DNA from: an uncultured Bryobacterales bacterium
GTDB lineage: Bacteria > Acidobacteriota > Terriglobia > Bryobacterales > UBA6623
DNA length: 64,000 nucleotides
Reading direction: 5' to 3'
Assembly: GCA_951813065.1 (NCBI GenBank)
Contig: CATOTH010000008.1
Coordinates: 1-64,000 of the forward strand
The notes under the pieces were generated by a model. It ran no database searches. It was not told the DNA's origin and saw nothing but the letters and a program-made list of their open reading frames with translations. The stretch's first letter is position 1. The number at the start of each line of letters is the position of its first letter. This document shows positions 44,398 to 53,293 of this stretch, piece after piece. A program made the position numbers and the translations under genes.

Positions 44398-46650
44398 GTG
44401 ATCAAGCTAACCGCTTCCATCCTGTTACCGGTGGCTATCGGGTTTCCGACGGCGCTCTGTGCTCAGGCCGACATTTCGCTGCAGCCGTTGGCCCAGCAAA
44501 CGCGGCGGCTCGAGCAGGCACTGGTTTACCTCGGCCAGCCATTGTCGCCCGAGGCCGCCAAGGCGATCAACAACGCTATGGGCATGGAGGACGAGCAATC
44601 CGCCGTGGCACGGATTCAGAATGTTCTGGACGAGCTGGTTCTTGTAGAAGTAGAGATCAACCCCGAGAGCCGCGTCAAGCTCAGGCAGGGCAGGGCCCGC
44701 CCGGAACTGGTCGAGCAGGGCACGCGCCTGTTCCTGGTCAAGGTGCTCAACCAAGCTGGCGTCACGGCTCCGCTCCGGGTGTTCAGCCCGAACAGCGGAC
44801 CGACATCCTTGCGGTCCAGGGGAGAACACGAGCCCGCCATGGAACTCGACAAGGCGGACGTTCGGGAGCGATGGGCTGACATCTCGATCTACAGCATCCC
44901 GCCGATGGCCCCACGCCTGACAGGCCTGCCGGTCGAGTACGAGATCTTGCAGGTCTACAGCCGGGACAGGGGCCAGCGCTCGGCCAAGATCGCGATGGAT
45001 GTTGGTCAGGGGACCCAGGACATCGGCTTCCGCAACGACATCCTGGTGGCCTTCAACATTGCTCCGACCCGTTCAATTCCGCTACGGGTTCTGGACGAGA
45101 ACGGCGAGTCCGGCGTCGCTTCCTTTCTCATCAGGGACCGCCAGGGCAGGGTATACCCAAACCCGTCCAAACGGCTCGAGCCGGACTTCCCGTTCCAGCA
45201 GCATGTCTATCGTTTTGATGGCGAGAACATTCGCCTGCCGGCTGGCTACTACACTGTCGCGTACGGGGGCGGGCCAGAGTTTCACACCCGCACCAAGGAA
45301 TTCCCGGTCGATGACGAGGCCCCTGAAGAGATCGAGGTGCAGTTGCAGCGCTGGATCGATCCTGCGACGTACGGATGGTGGTCAGGAGACCACCACGTGC
45401 ATGCGTCGGGATGCGCACACTACAAGAACCCGACCGAAGGGGTTGGCCCGCTGGCAATGCTGCGCCAGATCCTCGGCGAGAATCTGAACATTGGCGCCGT
45501 GCTGACATGGGGCCCGTCATGGTACTTCCAGAAGCAGTTCTTCTCGAGCATGGATCATCCACTCTCCCGGGACCAGAGAGTCATGCACTATGACGTCGAG
45601 GTTTCGGGCTTCCCCTCGAGCCACACGGGACACTTGGTCTTGCTGGGCCTGAAGGAGGATGATTATCCCGGCACTACACGGATCGAGGAATGGCCCTCGT
45701 GGGACCTGCCGGTACTCAAGTGGGCGAAATCGCAGGGTGCCGTGACGGGCTTCTCCCATTCGGGATGGGGCCTGCAAGTCAGTTCCGAGACGTTGCCGAG
45801 TTACGAGATGCCGGGCTTCGACGGCATCGGGGCCAATGAGTACATCGTCGATGTTACCCACGACGGCGTGATCGACTTCATTTCAGCTGTGGATACGCCG
45901 TATATCTGGGAAATGAATATCTGGTACCACACGCTGAACGTCGGATTCCGGACCCGGATTTCGGGCGAGACCGACTTCCCGTGCATCTACCAGGAGCGGG
46001 TCGGGTTAGGCCGAAGCTATGTCAAGCTGGACGAGCTCTCCTACGCCGGGTGGGTCGACGGGGTCCAAGAAGGCGCCGCCTACGTCGGCGACGGCAAGAG
46101 CCACCTCATGGATTTCGAAGCCGGCGGCGTCGCCTTGGGTTCGGGGAATCCCGAGTTGAAGCTGGACGCGAGCCAGGAGGTCCGCGTGCGAGTCAAGGCC
46201 GCTGCCATGCTCCCCCGGTACCCCGACCCGCGATTCGACGGACTGCGCAAAGATGAGAAGCCGTACTGGGACGTGGAGCGGGCACGGATTCCGGGAACGC
46301 GTGAAGTGCCTGTGGAACTTGTTGTCAACGGACGAGTTGTGGATACCACGCCGATTCAGGCGGACGGCAGGGTCCACGAACTTGAGTTTGCATTCACGCC
46401 CCAGCGCAGTTCCTGGATAGCCCTGCGAATCCCGATGTCTTCGCACACCAATCCGATCTTCGTGACCGTCGATGGCGAACCGATCCGTGCATCGCGCCGA
46501 AGCGCCGAATGGTGCCTCGCGGCGGTGGACCAGTGCTGGACTCAGAAAGCTCCCCGCATTCGCGAGTCGGAGCGCGAAGACGCACGTGCCGCTTACGAGC
46601 ACGCCAGAGCCACTTACCGGCGCCTGATCAGCGAGTCGCCAGTCCTCTGA
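44398..46650 (+). CDS. CehA/McbA-type metallohydrolase (750 aa)
   Basis: Exported protein with a leader (LTASILLPVAIGFPTALCAQ) after a GTG start. The central PHP-like domain carries metal-site motifs YGWWSGDHHVHASGCAHY (about residues 325-342) and, later, GAVTGFSHSGWGLQV and IGANEYIVDVTHDGVIDFIS. Large N- and C-terminal beta-rich regions flank it. CehA/McbA names come from carbaryl-hydrolysing and related esterases; the native substrate here is unknown. The protein is about twice the size of the minimal enzyme, typical for environmental relatives. Stands alone. Confidence 0.8.
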   Translation: MIKLTASILLPVAIGFPTALCAQADISLQPLAQQTRRLEQALVYLGQPLSPEAAKAINNAMGMEDEQSAVARIQNVLDELVLVEVEINPESRVKLRQGRARPELVEQGTRLFLVKVLNQAGVTAPLRVFSPNSGPTSLRSRGEHEPAMELDKADVRERWADISIYSIPPMAPRLTGLPVEYEILQVYSRDRGQRSAKIAMDVGQGTQDIGFRNDILVAFNIAPTRSIPLRVLDENGESGVASFLIRDRQGRVYPNPSKRLEPDFPFQQHVYRFDGENIRLPAGYYTVAYGGGPEFHTRTKEFPVDDEAPEEIEVQLQRWIDPATYGWWSGDHHVHASGCAHYKNPTEGVGPLAMLRQILGENLNIGAVLTWGPSWYFQKQFFSSMDHPLSRDQRVMHYDVEVSGFPSSHTGHLVLLGLKEDDYPGTTRIEEWPSWDLPVLKWAKSQGAVTGFSHSGWGLQVSSETLPSYEMPGFDGIGANEYIVDVTHDGVIDFISAVDTPYIWEMNIWYHTLNVGFRTRISGETDFPCIYQERVGLGRSYVKLDELSYAGWVDGVQEGAAYVGDGKSHLMDFEAGGVALGSGNPELKLDASQEVRVRVKAAAMLPRYPDPRFDGLRKDEKPYWDVERARIPGTREVPVELVVNGRVVDTTPIQADGRVHELEFAFTPQRSSWIALRIPMSSHTNPIFVTVDGEPIRASRRSAEWCLAAVDQCWTQKAPRIRESEREDARAAYEHARATYRRLISESPVL

Positions 46651-47392
46651 CCCGCACTGCTTGGTCCGATTCTTGAAGTTGCAAAGGCTCAGGCCGATGA
46701 CCGACTAACGCGGCAGGCTTCCGAGCCAGCTTCCGGGGACTGCCGAGCCCAATAGTTCCAGATTCGCCAGCCGCTAGTCCCTGCCGAATCCTCATTCCCA
46801 GGTAAAGGGATCAGCAGCTAACCCAAACGTGGTCGCGGTTCAACGGTTTGGACAATCGCTTGCGCCTTGGGGAATCCTCACCCCGGAGCTGAACGATTTG
46901 GCCGCTTGGAACCACAGTCCGCATGCCTGTCGACACAGCCCACGAGGCGCAATTCGGAGTCTCCGGCGGACAGCTGACTGGTTCTGTCGGTCGGACAATT
47001 TCGAGGTCATTCCGCGCTTGAGGTTGCAACCGCTCTGAGTTCGCGCTACGTGAGTGGCCAACTCGGAATAATCCGCCATGCGGATTGGTGGCGCTTTTCC
47101 CGCGCTCGGAAAAGAGGTAGAGACGGTCGGCGCACTCCACCTCGAGGGCGACGGGGTCGGAGATGGCTTCGGCGACACTTGATGCCACAGCCATGCCGCT
47201 AGCTCGGGGCGATGGGCTCCCCGCAGCACCGCAATGAGACGGACACTGTCGCTGAGTCGACGATACAGCGGCCCCGGCCACAGAGTGAAGTAACGTCCGG
47301 AGCCTGCACCCAATCGCGGAAATGACCGAGCAGCTTCGCACCGAGTCTGGTTGCTCAGAGGCGTAGCCTGGCTGGTAGTGTATTGTTGGTGT
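46651..47392 (-). other. Gene-free stretch
   Basis: About 740 bp with long minus-strand open frames but no start signal or recognised motif. A short segment (CADRLYLFSERGKSATNPHG) looks protein-like and may be a relic. Confidence 0.35.
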
Positions 47393-47602
47393 ATGGCACG
47401 CACTAACGTGGATGTTGACGACGAAGCCTGTGCAGCTGTCATGAGGCGTTACTGCTTGGCGACCAAGCGGGAAGCCGTCAATTTTGCCTTGCGATCGCTC
47501 GCATCGGAGCCATTCAGCCTTGAGGAAGCTCGCCGGATGCGCGGAGCCGGTTGGGACGGGGACCTCGACGAAATGCGCGGACGGGCGAATGATTCTCGTT
47601 GA
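47393..47602 (+). CDS. vapB: VapB-type antitoxin (69 aa)
   Basis: Short DNA-binding antitoxin. The N-terminus MARTNVDVDDEACAAVMRRY is ribbon-helix-helix-like, followed by KREAVNFALRSLA. The C-terminal tail MRGAGWDGDLDEMRGRAN is the toxin-binding segment typical of VapB partners of PIN toxins. It overlaps the toxin gene by 14 bp and should bind its own promoter to autoregulate the pair. Confidence 0.88.
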   Translation: MARTNVDVDDEACAAVMRRYCLATKREAVNFALRSLASEPFSLEEARRMRGAGWDGDLDEMRGRANDSR

Positions 47603-47978
47603 TACGTCCGCGTGGGTCGAGTATCTCCGTGATACCGGATCGCCGACGTGCATTCGAGTTGGAGAGCTTCTGAGCACTGACCTCGCAACTTGCGATGTCG
47701 TTCGTATGGAACTGCTGGCTGGAGCGAGAGACGAGCAGCACCGGCGCGATCTCCGAAGGCTCATCGGGCGCGCCGCGGTCGTTTCGATGCAACCCGGCGA
47801 CTTCGACCAGGCCGCTGCGCTCTATCGCCAGTGCCGCAGTCGGGGCGAAACCGTTCGCGTTCTTATTGACTGTCTCATCGGCGCGCTAGCTATCCGGGCT
47901 GACCTGCCGGTTCTGCACTGCGACGCCGACTTCGATGCGCTTGCACGGCACACGCCCTTGCGCGTGGACACGGCATGA
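47589..47978 (+). CDS. vapC: VapC-type PIN-domain RNase toxin (129 aa)
   Basis: PIN-domain ribonuclease. Acidic residues of the active site are visible in MILVDTSAWVEYL (Asp 5), CDVVRMELLAGA (Glu), LIDCLIGALAI (Asp) and LHCDADFDAL (Asp). Length and motif order are those of VapC toxins, which cleave tRNA or rRNA. Starts within the vapB gene. All key residues are intact, so this locus is probably functional. Confidence 0.9.
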   Translation: MILVDTSAWVEYLRDTGSPTCIRVGELLSTDLATCDVVRMELLAGARDEQHRRDLRRLIGRAAVVSMQPGDFDQAAALYRQCRSRGETVRVLIDCLIGALAIRADLPVLHCDADFDALARHTPLRVDTA

Positions 47979-48025
47979 CCGGTCAACGGGTGTCGTGCGG
48001 TGCCACCACGTGGTCGGAAGTGAGG

Positions 48026-48136
48026 ATGGCGAAGAATGCCAGAACCAAATCCAAGACCGCGCCCGCTATTCCGTTTCCACCAGAGCGAGAGAGGCTACGA
48101 GTGGAAGGCTCCTGGATCAACAACGATGAGTGCTGA
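48026..48136 (+). CDS. Very short ORF (36 aa), uncertain
   Basis: A frame with GGAAGTGAGG upstream encodes a basic start (MAKNARTKSKTAPAIPFPPE) and RERLRVEGSWINNDEC. It lies between vapC and the membrane regulator on the same strand. No family is recognised. It may be a real small protein or chance. Confidence 0.25.
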   Translation: MAKNARTKSKTAPAIPFPPERERLRVEGSWINNDEC

Positions 48137-48225
48137 TTGGTGTGGACACTCCGGAACCGCCTGGACCCTTCGCCTCGCGATACTGTGGCCCGAGGGCGCG
48201 AGGCCGCGTATACTGCCGGTCATCG

Positions 48226-49602
48226 ATGCGATCGTCCTCCGGCAGGCCTCGCTACCGGTTTTCCGGTCACATCCTGTCTCCCGCTCGCAGGACTCTTGTC
48301 CGCAACGGTCGGGAACTGCCCGTGATCCCGCGCTGCTTCGACTTGCTCGTCCTGCTCATCGAACGGCGGAACGAGGTGGTCTCGAGGCATGACATCCTTG
48401 ACGCGGTCTGGACCGACGTGGTGGTCACCGACGGTGCTCTGAGCCAGGCGATCCGGATTCTCCGACGCACGCTGGGCGATGATCCGCGCGAGCCGACCTT
48501 CATCCGTACGGTGTCGCGGCACGGTTACCGTTTTGTCTGTGAGGACGTCGTTGAGGAGCCGGACGAGGGACCGCTGGATGCAGTGCCGGCCGCTGCGATG
48601 GAGCCCGATCCAAGCTGCACCATCGACCAAGCTCTCAAAGTGTTGCTCCACGACGATTCCGACGACGCCGAGGGAGCTGACGACCGACGACGAGAGGCCG
48701 CCGAGACCCTGCACCGACTGGGCACAGCGGAGGCTCTCGACCGGCTGAACCGCAGGAGGGGGCACGCCGTGGCCCGCGCTTACTTGCGCGAGACTCGCTG
48801 GGACGTCCCTGGGGCAGGTCCGGTTCCGCTAATTGGACATCCAGGCTGGCTTGCGGCCGCGAGAATTCTGTTCTTTCTTCGCATCCGACGCGCGGCAGGA
48901 ATTGCCGGTCGCCGATGGATGGCCGCGGCCGCCGGTGGGGCGGCTGCCGGGGGGATTGCCGGTCTTATCGGCGCCCTCGTCCTCCGCTTCGGGCCCGGTT
49001 CGACGGCGGGCAACGCTGTGCTCCCGATGCTGCCGCTTATCGGAATGGTGATCGGCGGTGTAGCGGCTGCGGGGGTCGGAGCCGGCCTGGCCGCCGCGGA
49101 AGCCGCGTTCCGAGCGTGGCGGCGGCTAGCGCTCGCCGTGGCCGGAGCGTCGACCGGTCTGGCGGTGGGCGGGACTGCCCACCTCCTCGGACGCCTCGTG
49201 CTCGAGGGTCTGTTCGGTCGGGATCTCTCGCCATTGACGGGTGCAGTCGAGGGTCTGGTCTTGGGCGGAGCGGTAGGGCTGGGGTACGGGCTGGCCACGC
49301 CGATCGCAGAGGGCGGTATGGCCACTCCGCACGGGCTCGCCCGGGTGCGCGTTGCTCTCCTTACGGGACTCGTCTGCGCTCTGGCCTCTGGGGTGCTGGG
49401 TTGGAGCGGTTACGCCTTGGGGGCGATGAGCCTCGATTTCATGGCGCAGAGTTTTCCCGGGTCGCAAGTCGGCCTGGCGCCCTTGGCCCGCCTCCTCGGC
49501 GAGCAGGAGCCGGGGGTCGTGACCCGGGTCACGATCAGTGTCTTCGAGGGTCTGATGTTTGGCTCCGGTCTGGCTGTCGGGCTGAGCAGGAGACCCCGCT
49601 GA
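48226..49602 (+). CDS. Membrane-anchored winged-helix (Trans_reg_C) regulator (458 aa)
   Basis: The N-terminal OmpR/ToxR-type winged helix (about residues 10-105) shows RRTLVRNGRELPVIPRCFDL, VSRHDILDAVW, GALSQAIRILRRTLGDD and FIRTVSRHGYRFV. No receiver domain is present. A helical, charged linker follows. From about residue 220 there are six or seven Gly/Ala-rich hydrophobic segments (for example AAAGGIAGLIGALVLRF and MVIGGVAAAGVGAGLAAAEA). It is thus a one-component membrane-bound regulator, like CadC in principle but with a polytopic sensor. It may control the cluster just downstream (133 bp gap); that is inference. Confidence 0.8.
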   Translation: MRSSSGRPRYRFSGHILSPARRTLVRNGRELPVIPRCFDLLVLLIERRNEVVSRHDILDAVWTDVVVTDGALSQAIRILRRTLGDDPREPTFIRTVSRHGYRFVCEDVVEEPDEGPLDAVPAAAMEPDPSCTIDQALKVLLHDDSDDAEGADDRRREAAETLHRLGTAEALDRLNRRRGHAVARAYLRETRWDVPGAGPVPLIGHPGWLAAARILFFLRIRRAAGIAGRRWMAAAAGGAAAGGIAGLIGALVLRFGPGSTAGNAVLPMLPLIGMVIGGVAAAGVGAGLAAAEAAFRAWRRLALAVAGASTGLAVGGTAHLLGRLVLEGLFGRDLSPLTGAVEGLVLGGAVGLGYGLATPIAEGGMATPHGLARVRVALLTGLVCALASGVLGWSGYALGAMSLDFMAQSFPGSQVGLAPLARLLGEQEPGVVTRVTISVFEGLMFGSGLAVGLSRRPR

Positions 49603-49734
49603 GCCCGTTTCGGTGGCTGTCAGCGAAATATCACCGAACGCTCACATCTCGCTCATGTATCTGGGCGGCCATCTGCCGATACTGACGGCAAGCGAATCCG
49701 ATTGCGGCCCTGCCGCCGACAAGGAGCGAGAACG

Positions 49735-50289
49735 ATGGCATTGCGACTTCCCCCCCGGGCCTCCCCCCAATCCGGCTGGGCCGTCTCCCACGAGCGACTG
49801 GCACTCGGGACCGAAAAACCCCAGCAGTTCATTGACATCACCGAACGGGTGCTCCCCTGCACGCGCCTTTCCGGCATCAGCGATGGCACGGTGACGGTGC
49901 AGTCTTTGCACACCACGGCCGCGATCCTGGTGAACGAGAACGAGTCCCTCCTGCTCGACGATCTGGGGCGAATCCTCTCAGGCTGGGCGCCGGCCGACGC
50001 GCTGTCCTCCCACGACGATTTCGGGCGCCGCACTGCCAACATGACACCCGAGGAGCGGCCAAACGGCCATGCTCATGCATGTGCGATGGCCCTACAGAAC
50101 TCGACCACGCTGGCGGTGATCAGCGACGAGGTCCAGCTCGGCCAATGGCAGCGGATCTTCTTGGTCGAGCTTGATGGGCCCCGCGAGCGAGACATCGTCG
50201 TCACCACGGCAGGACTCCTGCGAGCTTGGGCTCGGGAGGGGCTCGCGCAGCGCTCGGTGCTGCCGGAGCTTGTGGAGGAGCCAGCGTGA
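49735..50289 (+). CDS. yjbQ: YjbQ/UPF0047 family protein (184 aa)
   Basis: UPF0047 fold with a putative metal site. TVTVQSLHTTAAILVNENES and the His-rich NGHAHACAMAL and GQWQRIFLVELDGPRERDIV are the family signatures. Weak thiamine-phosphate synthase activity has been reported for members, but the physiological role is unclear. A strong AAGGAG site lies before the ATG. The stop overlaps the radical SAM start (GTGA), so these two genes are translationally coupled. Confidence 0.88.
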   Translation: MALRLPPRASPQSGWAVSHERLALGTEKPQQFIDITERVLPCTRLSGISDGTVTVQSLHTTAAILVNENESLLLDDLGRILSGWAPADALSSHDDFGRRTANMTPEERPNGHAHACAMALQNSTTLAVISDEVQLGQWQRIFLVELDGPRERDIVVTTAGLLRAWAREGLAQRSVLPELVEEPA

Positions 50290-51722
50290 GGGTGAAGATG
50301 ATCCTCCCGGCGCTGACGGAGGCGAAGAGCCCCTTCTTCCGTCCGATCAAGTACTCACTCTTCCCTCCGTTGGGACTGGCGACGCTAGCCGGCTACCTGC
50401 GCGATGACGATGAGGTCGTGCTGCAGGACGAGCACGTGGAAGAGCTCGACGTGGAAGACGAGCCGGACCTGGTCGTCATCCAGGTCTACATCACATCTGC
50501 CCGAAGGGCCTACGAGTTGGCCGACCGCTACCGCCGCAAAGGCGCTTGGGTTGCGCTCGGCGGCCTTCACGTGACTTCGCTCCCCGAAGAAGCCACACGT
50601 CATGCGGACAGCGTGTTCCTCGGCCCAGGCGAGGACACTTGGCCCGTCTTTCTCGACGACTTTCGCGCCGGCCGGCCCAAGGCGCTCTACCGTTCGACAG
50701 TGCGGACGCTGGACGGTCTTCCGCGCATCCGGCGCGACTTGATCAAGCACCCACTTTACCTGGTGCCAAACTCGATCGTCGTATCCCGCGGCTGCCCCCA
50801 CGTATGCGACTTCTGCTACAAGGAGGCTTTCTTTGAGGGCGGTCACGGCTTCTACACCCAAAGGGTGGAGAACGCTCTGGCTGAGATCGAGCGGCTGCCG
50901 GGACGCCACCTCTACTTCCTCGACGACCATCTGTTCGGAAGCGCCCGCTTCGCCTCGGAGTTGTTCGATGGGATGCGAGGTATGGGACGGCTGTGGCAAG
51001 CGGCCGGGACCGTTCAGTCAGTGCTGCGACCGGGGTTGCTCGAACAGGCGGTGGCCGCCGGGCTGCGCAGTTTGTTCGTCGGCTTCGAGACGCTGAACCA
51101 GAAGAGCCTAAAGGCCCAACGCAAGTTCCAGAACCTTCGCCGTGACTACGGAACGGCGGTGCGACGCCTGCAGGACCTAGGCGTGATGGTCAATGGCAGC
51201 TTCGTCTTTGGCATGGACGAGGACGACCCGTCCGTTTTCGAGCGGACCGTCGAGTGGGCGATTGGGCAAGGCATCGAAACTGCGACCTTCCACATCCTCA
51301 CGCCCTATCCAGGCACGGCGCTTCACCACGGCATCGAGGCCGAGGGCCGACTGCTCCACCGCGACTGGGATCTCTACGATACACGCCACGTCGTCTTCCG
51401 CCCGCGCGGAATGAGTGTCGAAGAGCTGGAGTCCGGCTACTGGCGGGCCTACCATGACTTCTACCGTTGGGGCTCGATCTTGCGCGGTGCATCGAGCAAG
51501 AACCACCCCATCGCCGCGTTGCGCCACTTCTCCTATGCCGCCGGGTGGAAGAAGCTCGAGCCGCTCTGGGACTGGGTCATCCGCTCCCGTCAAGTGCTGC
51601 GTATGCGCCCCGCTCTCGAGCAGATCCTACGCGGCTTCGGCCAACAGGCCGAGGAAGTCGCTGCTGGCGGCGACGCCGGCGGTAAGCCTGACCGTGCGAG
51701 CGTCCGGCGGGAGGCCACGTGA
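50286..51722 (+). CDS. B12-binding-domain radical SAM protein (478 aa)
   Basis: Radical SAM enzyme with an N-terminal cobalamin-binding-like Rossmann domain (about residues 1-130: SLFPPLGLATLAGYL, VALGGLHVTSLPEEA, SVFLGPGEDTWPVFL). The [4Fe-4S] site is SRGCPHVCDFCYKEAFFEGG (C-x3-C-x2-C). The C-terminal region contains the class-typical VNGSFVFGMDEDDPSVFERT and TFHILTPYPGTALH. It belongs to the BchE/hopanoid-type B12 radical SAM group, often methyltransferases or cyclases. It sits between yjbQ (GTGA overlap) and uppS (1-bp gap), suggesting modification of a polyprenyl or related lipid; this is inference. Confidence 0.85.
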   Translation: MRVKMILPALTEAKSPFFRPIKYSLFPPLGLATLAGYLRDDDEVVLQDEHVEELDVEDEPDLVVIQVYITSARRAYELADRYRRKGAWVALGGLHVTSLPEEATRHADSVFLGPGEDTWPVFLDDFRAGRPKALYRSTVRTLDGLPRIRRDLIKHPLYLVPNSIVVSRGCPHVCDFCYKEAFFEGGHGFYTQRVENALAEIERLPGRHLYFLDDHLFGSARFASELFDGMRGMGRLWQAAGTVQSVLRPGLLEQAVAAGLRSLFVGFETLNQKSLKAQRKFQNLRRDYGTAVRRLQDLGVMVNGSFVFGMDEDDPSVFERTVEWAIGQGIETATFHILTPYPGTALHHGIEAEGRLLHRDWDLYDTRHVVFRPRGMSVEELESGYWRAYHDFYRWGSILRGASSKNHPIAALRHFSYAAGWKKLEPLWDWVIRSRQVLRMRPALEQILRGFGQQAEEVAAGGDAGGKPDRASVRREAT

Positions 51723-51723
51723 A

Positions 51724-52518
51724 ATGGATCGACCGGCGAACACCGGACTGCACGTGGGCCTGATCATGGACGGCAACGGCCGCTGGGCTATGGCACGTGG
51801 GCTCCCGCGCTCGGAGGGGCATTGTCGTGGGGCAGATGCCGTGCGACGGGCGGTAGAAGCGGCACCCAGTCTCGGTATAACGACGCTGACGCTTTACGCC
51901 TTTTCCGCCGATAACTGGCGACGGCCGGCTGCCGAGGTGTCAATGCTGATGCGGTTGCTGAAGTCCTATCTCGTCCAAGAGCGGATGAATTGTCGCCGGC
52001 AGGGCGTCCGACTCGCATTGATCGGTCGGCGAGACCGTTTGTCACCCGGACTGATTCGTGCGATCGAGGAGACGGAGCGCGCGACACGGGACGGGACGCG
52101 GCTCTACTTGCGGTTGGCCGTAGACTACTCAGCACGCTCGGCGATCCTCGCCGCGGCCGGTACCCTGCGATCGGACAAACGCTGCGACGAAGACGGCTTT
52201 CTGCGGCTGGTCAACCGTGCATGCCACTCCGATCCGGAAACACCGTCGGTCGATTTGGTTATCCGGACGAGCGGCGAGCAACGCCTGAGTGATTTCCTGT
52301 TGTTCGAGTCGGCCTACGCGGAGCTGTTGTTCATCGACAAGTTGTGGCCCGACTTCGATGCCGAGGATCTGCGGCGGGGAATCGAGGTGTTTCATCGCCG
52401 CGAGCGTCGTTATGGGAGCTTGGCCCTCGACAAGGTTGATCCGAGTAACGCATTGACCTCTCCTAGATACCGGCCTATGGAGCGCCCATTTGCCGGACGG
52501 CCCCGTAGTGTGCGGTAG
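51724..52518 (+). CDS. uppS: Isoprenyl (undecaprenyl-type) diphosphate synthase (264 aa)
   Basis: Cis-prenyltransferase condensing isopentenyl diphosphate on an allylic diphosphate. HVGLIMDGNGRWAMARGLPR holds the catalytic Asp of the D-G-N-G-R-W motif; TLYAFSADNWRRPAAEV and DLVIRTSGEQRLSDFLLFES with YAELLFIDKLWPDF are the other conserved regions. A radical-SAM-linked uppS is often a second, special copy beside the housekeeping one, which would be elsewhere. The last about ten residues run into DNA derived from a dapA-like gene, so the native C-terminus was probably replaced at a deletion junction. Confidence 0.9.
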   Translation: MDRPANTGLHVGLIMDGNGRWAMARGLPRSEGHCRGADAVRRAVEAAPSLGITTLTLYAFSADNWRRPAAEVSMLMRLLKSYLVQERMNCRRQGVRLALIGRRDRLSPGLIRAIEETERATRDGTRLYLRLAVDYSARSAILAAAGTLRSDKRCDEDGFLRLVNRACHSDPETPSVDLVIRTSGEQRLSDFLLFESAYAELLFIDKLWPDFDAEDLRRGIEVFHRRERRYGSLALDKVDPSNALTSPRYRPMERPFAGRPRSVR

Positions 52519-53293
52519 CACTGGGGAAGGCCGCACGCTGACCACACACGAAACCCTGAGAATCACAGCGTCCACCGCGGAAGAAGTGCAGGACAGAGTC
52601 CGGTCATCACTGGAATCATTTGTGACAGCGCACAGGCAGCGATCGAACGAGGGGGAGGGGTGGCGGGTCTCGGTATGGCGGCGTTGTAGGTGATCCCGGT
52701 GCTCCATCTGTTTCGTCCTAATGACGATGCGATGGTGCGATACTTCGATCGGATTGCTCAAGCAACGAGCCTGCCGGCAATCATCGACAACGCCGCGCCG
52801 TGGGCCTATCTCTTCCAAGTTTCTAACTCGCAATTTGCGTAGGGCCGACGGTGTGATCGGAGTCAAGCAGAGCGTTAGCGATATCTGAGCCTTGGCAGAC
52901 CTGCTCGTGTGCTTGCTGATTCCCAGCTGTCGCGACAGAAGGGCATACGGATTCTGGCGGGGGTGGATGCTCATCTCTTCCCGTCCTTCAGGCTTGGCGC
53001 CCACTGTGCTGCGGCCGCCATCCTGACTGCGGTTCCGGAGTGTTGCGTCGAACTATTGCATTCCGGTCAGGAGGAAGGTCACCGGCGAGCAAAACGTTTG
53101 CACGACAACCTGTTAGGCGCTCTGGAACGCAATCGATCACCCGAGTATTCCGGCGACCGTGAACACCGTGCTCAGGCTTCAAGGACGTAACGGTGGCTTC
53201 TCGAGAGAACCAACGCCACAGAGTTCACCGGAACAAGAGCAGAACATTCTCCAAGCTTTGGCATGGGTTGCAGGCCAGCGATTGTATGGGTAG
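52490..53293 (+). pseudogene. Dihydrodipicolinate synthase (DapA)-family pseudogene
   Basis: Almost the whole family can be followed in pieces: VVCGSTGEGRTLTTHETLRI, then after a frameshift near 52598 PVITGIICDSAQAAIERGG, a TAG at about 52687, VIPVLHLFRPNDDAMVRYFD with a following PAIIDNAAPWAYLFQV, GVIGVKQSVSDI then TGA, RILAGVDAHLFPSFRLGAHC, and finally VNTVLRLQGRNGGFSREPTP to a TAG at 53291-53293. At least three frameshifts and three nonsense codons occur. The N-terminal roughly 35 residues are absent, replaced by uppS. It once encoded an aldolase of the DapA/NanA group. Confidence 0.85.

Noticed and set aside
46811..47764. Minus-strand 317-codon open frame overlapping vapB and vapC
   Set aside because: It runs antisense through a well-supported toxin-antitoxin pair and shows no continuous protein-like pattern.
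52508..52538. Hairpin GTGTGCGG / CCGCACGC at the uppS stop as a terminator
   Set aside because: It lies inside the readable start of the DapA-family pseudogene, has an imperfect stem and no T-run, so it is most likely coding sequence by origin.
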